DNA of 20,657 nucleotides, from positions 1-20,657 of the IMG/VR virus record IMGVR_UViG_3300021364_000790; one strand, 5' to 3'. Made by a program: the position numbers and the translations under genes. This DNA comes from a virus. The notes under the pieces are model-generated. The model did not search any database, had not been told where the DNA came from, and saw nothing but the letters and a program-made list of their open reading frames with translations. Positions 14,220 to 20,657 of the stretch are shown piece by piece (the first letter of the stretch is position 1; each line of letters starts with the position of its first letter).

Positions 14220-16241
14220 TCAGGCAATAATGATCTGTCCAACCATTCCACTGTGGAATTGACAGATATACCAGTAGGTTCCTGGGGTTACACCACTTGT
14301 ATCCCAAGTAATAGTTGCAAGCTGCTGACCATTATTTGTTACGGTTCCAGTAGTAACAGCATTACCTGTTCCTAGCGTTGGAGATGTCTTGATCCAGAAT
14401 GGATGACCCAATGCATTTACATTGAACACTAAAGTATCTCCAGCAGAACAATTGATAGAAGGATCTAGTGCAGTGTTGAAAGTTCCTAGAGCATCACTTC
14501 CAGTAAAGGTAAAACTAGATGATCCACTACTTCCTACTGTAAATGTATACGTCTGTGCTACTAAAGCACCAGTACACAGTAACTTTCTCCTTGGAAATAC
14601 TTGCCCATCAAATCTTTTACCAACAGTGGTAGCAATTTGTCCAACTTGTCTTCGAGGATTTTGTGCTAGCAGATACCTGTTTGGACTTCCTCCCCTAGAA
14701 GATGGGTCATTGAATCCACCACCGTTGACATCAAATGTCATATCACCAGTCTTACTATACTGCTGAAGATATCCAATGACATCATCTTGTGTAAATCTAT
14801 CTTTGCCCGTAGCAAGACATGCCATGACACCACATACCTGTGGTGATGCCATACTAGTTCCTTGAATGGGATAAAAGTAGTTACCAGAACCTTGTGTATA
14901 TTTTGTGTCGTTTAGTCCAGTGTTTCCATAAGCAGAAACGATGTTATCACCAGGAGCATAGACATCAATAGCAGGACCAAAGTTGGTGTAAGTAGATCTC
15001 CTAAAGTCCCCCTGCTTACTCAGAGCACCAACATTAATTGATCCACTATCAGGAGAATTTGGCCAACCACCTCTCATGTAATAGAATGTTCCAACTCCAC
15101 TTACAGAAATAGTATTGTTCCAGTTAGCACCATTTGGATCTGCGAACAAAAGATTATCATTTCCAGCAGCACCAATGATAACAACACCATCATCAATTGC
15201 ATCTTGAATGTCTGCATTGACAGCAGAACTCCATGCTGGATACACATCGACACCAAATCTAATACCAAAGTCAGTTGTTAGACCTGCTGCTGTCCACCCA
15301 CTAGGTCCTGGGTTACCAGCATTATATACAGTGCCTTGATAAAATACCTGTGTAACATCAGCAAACTGTAAGTTACTATTTGGCATAGGAATAATGCCAC
15401 CATAACTATGGTTTGTAATGGTAGGATTTCTTTTTCCAGTTGTTGGATTGATTGGTTTATTTTGATGGAACGCTCTCAAGTAATCAAAGATTAGCAACGC
15501 TGGAAACTGCTGTCCAGATGGATACTGACCAGTGACTGCCATGTTATAGATGTTTGCTTCTCTTGCCCATCCATAATGCTGACCACATGCAGTTCCAGTT
15601 ACGTGATTGCCATGAAACTCTGGTGTTGAAGCATTAGTTCCGTATGTAATTGTTCCAGTTGGTTCTGTCATTCCATCATCATCAATAGTATTGACTAATG
15701 TATTCAACTCATTGAACCACTGATACTGAACAAACCTTGTTTGATTACTGCTAGGACTGTACCACTCTTCACTATCATATGATACTGGGTCATCAACAAT
15801 AACTACATCAACATGTCTACCGTTGTTGAATACTTCTACACTATCATTGACTTGTTCGTATGTCCACCCCTGACTGATAGGTCCAAACTGATTCTTACCT
15901 CTCTGTGCGTCACTTCCTGCACAGTGAATGTGTCCCCACTGATAATCATTAGGACTGATAGTTGTTGATCCCTGTGTATCATCTTTCCAGAAGTTACCAG
16001 TTACAGCATATGATTCATTGCTAACTACCTGGCGTCTAGGAATAAAGCTATCTGCACGTTCTACACCCCAGACTCTAGGGTCTTGGCGCAGTCTCTCTGC
16101 CTGTTCCTCTGTCATCATGTAGTGAGTGTTCCTACTAATAGGACGCTTTCTAGTTAAAGGAAAGTTACTGAGTTGCATCTCATTGTAAAACTGCTCCAGG
16201 TCTTCTTTCCTGTAAAGAGTTACAACGTATTCCTTATCCAT
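14220..16241 (-). CDS. subtilisin-family (S8) serine protease with C-terminal cupredoxin-like domain
   Basis: 673 residues. Residues 1-65 resemble a subtilisin I9 propeptide (KEYVVTLYRKEDLEQFYNEM, then MTEEQAERLRQDPRVWGVE), normally a folding chaperone cut off by the mature enzyme. The catalytic domain spans about 140-480: Asp150 (VVIVDDPV), His210 (HGNHVTGTACG), oxyanion Asn361 (VVIIGAAGNDN) and Ser463 (GTSMASPQVCG), so the set is complete. Residues about 560-673 form a beta sandwich ending in the type-1 copper pattern: His613 (GHPFWIK), then Cys660, His663 and Met666 in YICQFHSGMVG. No signal peptide is visible, so it should act in the cytoplasm during assembly or ride on the virion. The ATG follows the upstream stop by one base, with GAGG as ribosome site, coupling it to the 296-residue fibre gene. 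Targets are unknown. Confidence 0.92.
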   Translation of the reverse strand: MDKEYVVTLYRKEDLEQFYNEMQLSNFPLTRKRPISRNTHYMMTEEQAERLRQDPRVWGVERADSFIPRRQVVSNESYAVTGNFWKDDTQGSTTISPNDYQWGHIHCAGSDAQRGKNQFGPISQGWTYEQVNDSVEVFNNGRHVDVVIVDDPVSYDSEEWYSPSSNQTRFVQYQWFNELNTLVNTIDDDGMTEPTGTITYGTNASTPEFHGNHVTGTACGQHYGWAREANIYNMAVTGQYPSGQQFPALLIFDYLRAFHQNKPINPTTGKRNPTITNHSYGGIIPMPNSNLQFADVTQVFYQGTVYNAGNPGPSGWTAAGLTTDFGIRFGVDVYPAWSSAVNADIQDAIDDGVVIIGAAGNDNLLFADPNGANWNNTISVSGVGTFYYMRGGWPNSPDSGSINVGALSKQGDFRRSTYTNFGPAIDVYAPGDNIVSAYGNTGLNDTKYTQGSGNYFYPIQGTSMASPQVCGVMACLATGKDRFTQDDVIGYLQQYSKTGDMTFDVNGGGFNDPSSRGGSPNRYLLAQNPRRQVGQIATTVGKRFDGQVFPRRKLLCTGALVAQTYTFTVGSSGSSSFTFTGSDALGTFNTALDPSINCSAGDTLVFNVNALGHPFWIKTSPTLGTGNAVTTGTVTNNGQQLATITWDTSGVTPGTYWYICQFHSGMVGQIIIA

Positions 16242-16242
16242 A

Positions 16243-17133
16243 TCAAGCCTCTAGTTGTAGGTACGTTAATGTTACAGTAATATTATTAGTTGAACCACTC
16301 TTATTAACAACCTTCATATAAGTTGTGGTATTAGCAGCGGTATTATAGCAGATCGTACCTGGCGTGATGATTTGAGTAACAGCACCTGTTGTAATAACCT
16401 CAGTGAGAACACCAGATCCTGGCAGTGGATCTGTCAGTTCCGTTCTGCTAGCATCAGATGTTCTGCTAGCAGTGCTGTCATAGATTGTCACCCATGCGGC
16501 ATGAGATGTTTGAATGCTATACAACACATAGGTTTTGGCAGTTGTGATAGAAACATTTGCCGCAGTATTATTAGCAATAGATTGTGTTACCTGTGCCGTA
16601 GTTCTTGTCTGCAATCCTGTCGCACCAGCAAGAGTTGCATTGACCCAGTTTGCACCATTGTACTGAAGGACTTGACCGTTTGATGGTACAGCAATTGAAA
16701 CATCACTGATGTTAGTTAGAGCACCAAGAGATCCAGCAGATCCAGTAACATCAATATTATATACACCACTCAATCTGTCAGCAGAAAGAGTTCCAGCATT
16801 TAGATTACTAGCATTAGTAAAATACACACCCTGCTGTCCGTCTAAAAGATCAGCATCAAGACCAGATCCAGGACCATCATTAAGACCAGGACCAGAGAAT
16901 CCACTCAAATCAGGTGGTGTATATGTAAACACACCGTTGTTAGAATTATAACTCAGAGAAGGAGTGCCTGCTGCATTGCTAGAAACAGATAGCAATGTCA
17001 AATCTGTAGCACTTTGTCCAGCACCTGCTGCAGCCCAAGATGATCCATTCCAAACGTAAGTCAGACCAGCAACTGTATAAGTATAAGATCCGTCAGTTGG
17101 TTGCCCTGCTGTCGAGGGAAAATTGATTGCCAT
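16243..17133 (-). CDS. tail-fibre-like structural protein built of shared modules
   Basis: 296 residues, ATG at 17133 with a strong AAGGAG site 11 bases upstream. Modules in order: an N-terminal YTVAGLTYVWNGSSW strand pair; LSYNSNNGVFTYTPPDLSGF (60-79), also present twice in the 787-residue fibre; a fibre repeat with DADLLDGQQGVYF and NLNAGTLSADRLSG (93-123) ending NIDVTGSAG; GQVLQYNGANWVNA (153-166), another module shared with the large fibre; then a C-terminal beta domain (175-296; YVLYSIQTSHAAWVTIYDST, NKSGSTNNITVTLTYLQLE) that I recognise from cyanophage fibres. It is likely a short fibre or a fibre-tip subunit. Its stop is one base from the protease ATG, so the two may act together. Confidence 0.85.
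   Translation of the reverse strand: MAINFPSTAGQPTDGSYTYTVAGLTYVWNGSSWAAAGAGQSATDLTLLSVSSNAAGTPSLSYNSNNGVFTYTPPDLSGFSGPGLNDGPGSGLDADLLDGQQGVYFTNASNLNAGTLSADRLSGVYNIDVTGSAGSLGALTNISDVSIAVPSNGQVLQYNGANWVNATLAGATGLQTRTTAQVTQSIANNTAANVSITTAKTYVLYSIQTSHAAWVTIYDSTASRTSDASRTELTDPLPGSGVLTEVITTGAVTQIITPGTICYNTAANTTTYMKVVNKSGSTNNITVTLTYLQLEA
16897..16956 (-). repeat. TYTPPDLS coding module, copy in the 296-residue gene
   Basis: This codes a 20-residue module with FTYTPPDLSG (residues 60-79). The same module recurs at 18258-18317 and 19140-19199 in the next fibre gene upstream, with clear similarity at the DNA level, e.g. a shared minus-strand run around the PPDLS codons. Confidence 0.75.
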
Positions 17134-17156
17134 TTGTTATAGTGCTCCTTCCGTAT

Positions 17157-17164
17157 TATTTATT
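17157..17164 (-). promoter_or_regulatory. late promoter motif AATAAATA
   Basis: Minus-strand AATAAATA, one base after the TGA stop of the 787-residue gene and 23 bases before the ATG at 17133, with an AAGGAG ribosome site between. It probably drives the fibre-plus-protease pair. Confidence 0.72.
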
Positions 17165-17165
17165 T

Positions 17166-19529
17166 TCAAAGATCTAGGATATATCCCCTGAACTGCTCAT
17201 AGGTGTCACAAGCAACCATGATTTCTTTAAGATCTGCAAGCATGATAACATCGTCTCCACCCCATGTGAGGTTACCATCATGGAACGATAGATTCTTACC
17301 ACCTTCCGTGTGAATAGAACCCGTGTCTAGATATAGATCACGTACTTTGTACTCGGCACTACCAATATCATATGCAGCATTTACTTCTGGGATTATATGA
17401 CCTGCACCAGTAATCTTCCATCGTGCTGTGGAGTTTGTTCTGAATGAAAGAGCAGCATCAACTGATGTTCCACCAACATTGGCAAGAACAAGACTAGTTG
17501 CACCATTAGTGAGACTAGATGGATCTGCTAGTGGTGGAGATGTATCAACCCACTGAGAACTATCAGTATCCTGGTAGTAAATCTTGAGGCGACCAGTGTC
17601 ACTCTCCCACCACAGATCACCAGCAACGGCAGCAGGTGGTGTGTCTGCGATAGTCACACTAGCAGCACCGCCACCGCCTCCACCAGTATTGTCATCACTT
17701 GGTTCCCACTGAGTACCACTCCACTTGAGAACTTGTCCTGCATTGGGAGTTGTATTGGCAACATTTGAAAGGTCACCAAGTTCAGATCCAGTGTCAAGCA
17801 TCTGGATCCAACCACCAGCATGTGCAAAGTATCCATGTCCCTCAGAATGAACATGAGCAAACATACCATGATATGTTCCTGCGTTGACAGCGTTAAGTGC
17901 TGTCAGATCAGCAAAGTTATTAGAGAAGTAAACCTTACCAGTAGTTGTGATGTCTCTAGTTGTTGTAGAACCTCTAGAAAGAACACTATCTAGTGTGTCA
18001 GTCTCTGTATAGGATGAAATGTAGCTAGGAGTAAAGTTTTCCCAGTTGGTTGTTGCTGCATTATATCTCAGCAACTGTCCTGTAGAAGGACTGCTAACAT
18101 TAACATCTGTGTGGGTAGTAATAGAACCAAGACTGCTTAGATATCCTGCAGCAGCATGATTGCCCCATCCATATGCTGCATCCCAGTTGCTAACTTGAGT
18201 GGAAGTAATACCACTAGCAGCAGATGCGGAAAAGACAGGATCAGTTTCAGCACTTAGATAACCAGAAAGATCTGGTGGTGTGTATGTAAAGACACCGTTT
18301 GTATTATTATACGATAGATTTGCTGTACCAGCAGGCGCTACACTAACAGACAAATCTCCAAAGGTTAAACCACCCGATCCACCTACAAGATCGTTTGCTG
18401 GTTTCCAGGAAGAACTAGATGCTTCCCACTTGAGAACTTGTCCATCAGTTGGAGCGACGCTTAGATCTACACTGTTGAGATGTGTAAGATCCAGTGCGCT
18501 TCCATTTACTGTATATCCACCAGTAGCATTATGAGTTCCTTGTGTTTGAGAACCACCAGGAGTAGTTTGTAACTTTAGACTACCATTATAGAAAAGATCT
18601 ACTTGAGCATTTGCTATAGCGACAATTGCATACTGAGATCCAAATCTATGGAACATGCCAGTGCCATTAGATTCAATCCAAAGACTTCCATTACCACCCT
18701 CTTGGATATAAGAATCACTTCCGTTGCTATAGATTCTTAGATTATTGTTGGCACCAAAGTAAACGCTATCGTTACTATCTACAAATAAATTTTGAGTTAG
18801 ATATGTGTTTGCGTTTAGTTCAATCTTAGAAGGATTTCTATAGCACTTCAGTTCATTGCCATCTCCAAGTGCTACAAAAGCATTGCTGGCATTGCCAGCA
18901 AAAAGATATAGATTATAGTCTGGGGAATCAATAAAAGCCCCATCGATTCCAGTATAACTTCTGAACTGTAGACGAGTGTAAGATCCTGTGTCGTAGATTC
19001 TTAGAGTTCCATTGTTAGTTCCGTCATTCCTAAGGGTAATTTCAGGTGCAACAATAGCACCAGTAGAAATACTTCTAGAACTAGAAGATCCTCTAGCAAG
19101 TACCTGATCAAGAGTAGAAGTCTCAGTGTATGATGTCAGGAAAGAAGAGAGATCTGGTGGAGTGTATGTAAACTCACCATTAACTGAACTATAAGAAAGA
19201 GTAGAAGCACCAGCAGCAGTTACAGTTACTGTAGGAAGAGGAGGAACTGTTGGTTTGTTTAGAATTCTAGTAACACCACTAGTAGCATCCCAATCAGAGT
19301 TTACTTGAGCAGCAGGAATACTAGGTCTATTAGAAAGACTATTGTAATTTCCATCAAAAGGAGTAGTCCACTGTATAGTAGAACCAGTCGTGCTCAGTAC
19401 CTGACCAGAAGTACCTGCGCTACCAGCAGCTTGTAGTGGTTTTCCAGCAGGGATGTTGAGACCTTCTTTGATCTCAATAGGAGAGTCATCCCCGTAATTA
19501 GCGATCTGGTTCGCAAGAATTTTTGACAT
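17166..19529 (-). CDS. modular tail fibre protein
   Basis: 787 residues. The start MSKILANQIANYGDD and IKEGLNIPAGKPLQ are typical of cyanophage tail fibres. It is a mosaic of repeats: GQVL-x-W-type modules at 42-54, 363-376, 485-496 and 599-609; TYTPPDLS modules at 111-130 and 405-424; and two copies of a TET-x-TLD-x-VL-x-RGS segment at 133-159 and 506-532. Residues 160-340 form a long unique region of short strands (NNLRIYSNGSDSYIQEGGNG). The C-terminal part has a Gly-rich hinge (616-621), WWESDTGRLKIYYQD (640-654) and HIIPEVNAAYDIGSAEYKVR (711-730), a recognisable fibre motif. It probably forms a trimeric tail fibre contacting the host. A late-promoter motif lies 37 bases before the ATG. 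Confidence 0.87.
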   Translation of the reverse strand: MSKILANQIANYGDDSPIEIKEGLNIPAGKPLQAAGSAGTSGQVLSTTGSTIQWTTPFDGNYNSLSNRPSIPAAQVNSDWDATSGVTRILNKPTVPPLPTVTVTAAGASTLSYSSVNGEFTYTPPDLSSFLTSYTETSTLDQVLARGSSSSRSISTGAIVAPEITLRNDGTNNGTLRIYDTGSYTRLQFRSYTGIDGAFIDSPDYNLYLFAGNASNAFVALGDGNELKCYRNPSKIELNANTYLTQNLFVDSNDSVYFGANNNLRIYSNGSDSYIQEGGNGSLWIESNGTGMFHRFGSQYAIVAIANAQVDLFYNGSLKLQTTPGGSQTQGTHNATGGYTVNGSALDLTHLNSVDLSVAPTDGQVLKWEASSSSWKPANDLVGGSGGLTFGDLSVSVAPAGTANLSYNNTNGVFTYTPPDLSGYLSAETDPVFSASAASGITSTQVSNWDAAYGWGNHAAAGYLSSLGSITTHTDVNVSSPSTGQLLRYNAATTNWENFTPSYISSYTETDTLDSVLSRGSTTTRDITTTGKVYFSNNFADLTALNAVNAGTYHGMFAHVHSEGHGYFAHAGGWIQMLDTGSELGDLSNVANTTPNAGQVLKWSGTQWEPSDDNTGGGGGGAASVTIADTPPAAVAGDLWWESDTGRLKIYYQDTDSSQWVDTSPPLADPSSLTNGATSLVLANVGGTSVDAALSFRTNSTARWKITGAGHIIPEVNAAYDIGSAEYKVRDLYLDTGSIHTEGGKNLSFHDGNLTWGGDDVIMLADLKEIMVACDTYEQFRGYILDL
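17934..18014 (-). repeat. SYTET-TLD-RGS coding module, second copy
   Basis: Residues 506-532 of the 787-residue fibre (SYTETDTLDSVLSRGS) repeat residues 133-159. Together with the TYTPPDLS copies this marks an internal duplication of a multi-module block. Confidence 0.7.
18258..18317 (-). repeat. TYTPPDLS coding module, second copy in the 787-residue gene
   Basis: Residues 405-424 (LSYNNTNGVFTYTPPDLSGY). It is closer to the copy in the neighbouring 296-residue gene than to the other copy in its own gene, which suggests exchange between genes. Confidence 0.75.
19053..19133 (-). repeat. SYTET-TLD-RGS coding module, first copy
   Basis: Residues 133-159 of the 787-residue fibre (SYTETSTLDQVLARGS), directly after the first TYTPPDLS module. 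Confidence 0.7.
19140..19199 (-). repeat. TYTPPDLS coding module, first copy in the 787-residue gene
   Basis: Residues 111-130 (LSYSSVNGEFTYTPPDLSSF), the most diverged of the three copies in the window. Confidence 0.72.
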
Positions 19530-19566
19530 ACTTCCAGTCCTGAAGACAGTTTCTCTGAGCTAGAAG

Positions 19567-19574
19567 TATTTATG
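19567..19574 (-). promoter_or_regulatory. late promoter motif CATAAATA
   Basis: Minus-strand CATAAATA. It contains the TAA stop of the oxygenase gene (19570-19572) and lies 37 bases before the ATG at 19529. It probably drives the 787-residue fibre gene. Confidence 0.75.
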
Positions 19575-20022
19575 AATATACAAGATTGCCAGCAACGATG
19601 CTTCTACCATCACCCCTGTTTGGTGGAACGTAATGATCTGCCCACCCAGGAAATAACAACATCATACCAGCAATAGGTTTGATCCTCTTACTCAAATTTC
19701 TGAATACAATAGGAGAAGATCCTGGTGGAGTATTCACATAATAAACAAATGACCAGTCGTTCTGTATATGATTATGAAAAGTCTGATGGTGACCAATCTT
19801 GTAAACCTGACCCCACAAATCAACTAACTTTGTAGGTTTATCTATAAGACTCTTCGCGTAATCAGCAATGACATTAAATTCTTTTACATCAAAACAATCC
19901 CACTGAGTCATTAGTGCTCCCTTATCTTTGGTAACACTGTTCTCACATATAATCTTATGCAGAATAGGATTCATCTCTTCTGCTTTTGGATATTTGTGTG
20001 CTTCTATTTCTTTTATCTTCAT
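19570..20022 (-). CDS. 2OG-Fe(II) oxygenase-like protein (phage type, short form)
   Basis: 150 residues. Motifs in order: VDLWGQVYKIGHHQTFHNH, with the iron-site HNH at 83-85; a following strand WSFVYYVNTPPGSSPIVFRN; GMMLLFPGWADHYVPP with the distal His130; and RSIVAGN at 140-146, whose Arg would hold 2-oxoglutarate. This is the pattern of the putative 2OG-Fe(II) oxygenases common in cyanophages, again with H-x-H in place of H-x-D. The reaction would be 2OG-dependent hydroxylation; the substrate is unknown. It is the shorter relative of the 205-residue enzyme at the far end of the fibre cluster. The ATG lies 10 bases after the 3' end of tRNA-Gly, with no Shine-Dalgarno match in that gap. Confidence 0.85.
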   Translation of the reverse strand: MKIKEIEAHKYPKAEEMNPILHKIICENSVTKDKGALMTQWDCFDVKEFNVIADYAKSLIDKPTKLVDLWGQVYKIGHHQTFHNHIQNDWSFVYYVNTPPGSSPIVFRNLSKRIKPIAGMMLLFPGWADHYVPPNRGDGRSIVAGNLVYS

Positions 20023-20032
20023 GATTCTATAA

Positions 20033-20104
20033 AGCGGGAGATCGGATTCGAACCGACGACATCTAACTTGGAAGGATAGCGTTCTACCACTGAACTACAC
20101 CCGC
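20033..20104 (-). tRNA. tRNA-Gly (anticodon UCC)
   Basis: The 72-base minus-strand cloverleaf folds fully: acceptor GCGGGTG/CTCCCGC, D stem GTTC/GAAC, anticodon loop CTTCCAA (anticodon TCC, reads GGA/GGG), five-base variable loop ATGTC, T arm GTCGG-TTCGAAT-CCGAT and discriminator U. It has two U-U mismatches, one in the acceptor (6-67) and one in the anticodon stem (30-40). CCA is not encoded. It is a typical cyanophage tRNA, thought to supplement host codon supply; Gly codons are abundant in the fibre genes next to it. Confidence 0.95.
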
Positions 20105-20332
20105 AGAAAATGGGGGAGGTCAATCCCCCTTGGACACATGCACGCCACCTGTTTTAGTTTCAGTTGCAAAACAGGAAATCAACCACACGGAAGGGGTCAT
20201 TTGGATCCACCACTTGCTCTTTGACTGGAAGCAAGAAACCAGGCGGGAGAGTATCCCATCCGCACCACCAGTTCTTATGGAAAAACTGGAAACCCGAGGG
20301 GTCGTGAAACCCATCCCGACCAGAGCAAGTTT
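20105..20332 (-). other. GC-rich structured spacer between tRNA-Gly and the 107-residue gene
   Basis: There is no convincing gene here. GC is 52% over 20111-20330 (115 of 220 counted) against 42% in the next 60 bases. Four inverted repeats can be drawn: 20112-20117/20124-20129 (six G-C-rich pairs, followed on the minus strand by ATTTT); 20148-20155/20168-20175 (eight pairs, CCTGTTTT/AAAACAGG); 20268-20276/20281-20289 (eight pairs with one mismatch, loop of four); and 20300-20304/20317-20321 (five pairs). Short open frames exist on both strands, but none has both a good start and a family I know. It may be a structured RNA, a tRNA leader, or the remnant of a gene. Confidence 0.5.
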
Positions 20333-20656
20333 TTAGTCATTTCGGGACTGGTAATCACCAAATGAAATAACATCAGGTGCGTTTCCTAGAGTAATGTACG
20401 ATCCTGCTGCATCAAAGTCAATGTTATCCATTGCATCTAGATCTCTACCAGGACGGTTAAGATATTCAGATGACAGACTAAAACTATAATTAGGATCAAA
20501 AGTAATTTTCTCATTGACCTTTCGGTTTAGGTCACTGACTGACTGATACTGTGTAAACAGTTCAGACAGATATTCTTCATCTCCCTCAGCAAGAGCGTTG
20601 ATCAATGCCTGACGGAGTGCTTCTTCAGCAGCTTGAACTTGTGATTTAACGCTCAT
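20333..20656 (-). CDS. small helical protein, unknown function
   Basis: 107 residues; the ATG at 20656 is one base from the window edge, so upstream signals are not visible. Residues 1-50 are a strongly helical, acidic segment (QVQAAEEALRQALINALAEG, DEEYLSELFTQYQSV) that could form a coiled coil. The second half is Asp/Asn/Ser/Gly-rich with short strands (FDPNYSFSLSSEYL, ITLGNAPDVISFGDY). There is no transmembrane segment or catalytic motif. Position ahead of the fibre cluster and base composition like its neighbours suggest a small virion or assembly protein. That is inference; I do not recognise the family with certainty. Confidence 0.78.
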   Translation of the reverse strand: MSVKSQVQAAEEALRQALINALAEGDEEYLSELFTQYQSVSDLNRKVNEKITFDPNYSFSLSSEYLNRPGRDLDAMDNIDFDAAGSYITLGNAPDVISFGDYQSRND

Positions 20657-20657
20657 A

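Noticed and set aside
20033-20104. tRNA-Gly as a prophage attachment site
   Set aside because: No integrase, excision gene or duplicated tRNA 3' end is seen, and the context is that of a lytic T4-like phage.
20130-20336. 68-codon plus-strand frame across the spacer
   Set aside because: It runs against all neighbours and over the inverted repeats, with no ribosome site and no recognisable family; kept only as part of the unexplained spacer.
20331-20340. Possible -1 frameshift from the 107-residue gene into the open frame of the spacer
   Set aside because: The A-run lies after the TAA stop, the -1 frame itself has a TGA just before it, and no proper slippery heptamer is in phase.

Overview
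The window reads as part of the late structural region of a marine T4-like cyanophage (myovirus infecting Synechococcus or Prochlorococcus). The support is: tail-fibre-type proteins whose N-termini and repeat modules I recognise from such phages; two short 2OG-Fe(II) oxygenases of the phage type; tight minus-strand gene packing; a phage-borne tRNA-Gly(UCC); and five copies of the late-promoter motif NATAAATA, each at a gene junction on the coding strand. All assignments come from reading the sequence; no database was searched.

Layout, in transcription order on the minus strand (right to left): a 107-residue unknown protein (20333-20656); a 228-base GC-rich, hairpin-rich spacer; tRNA-Gly; a 150-residue 2OG oxygenase (19570-20022); a 787-residue modular tail fibre (17166-19529); a 296-residue fibre-like protein (16243-17133) coupled to a 673-residue subtilisin-family protease with a C-terminal blue-copper-like domain (14220-16241); a 1186-residue repeat-built fibre/adhesin (10618-14178) followed by a 1324-residue beta-propeller plus LamG protein (6633-10607); an 1107-residue structural protein (3268-6591); a second 2OG oxygenase (2622-3239); and four overlapping small genes (594-2596), three with clear membrane segments and the fourth with a probable one. 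The only plus-strand gene enters from the left edge (2-706) and runs head-on into the last of these, overlapping it by 113 bases.

Working model (inference): this is a virion-surface cassette. Five large proteins build fibres or adhesins. The protease could mature them or cut host surface protein. The two oxygenases at either end of the cassette could hydroxylate residues of the particle or of the host. Late promoters divide the cluster into units starting upstream of 19529, 17133, 14178, 6591 and 2596. I see no strong intrinsic terminator, so read-through between units is likely. The most interesting points are the protease-cupredoxin fusion, the late promoters set into stop codons, the perfect 11-bp palindrome at the start of one oxygenase gene, and the structured spacer beside the tRNA.
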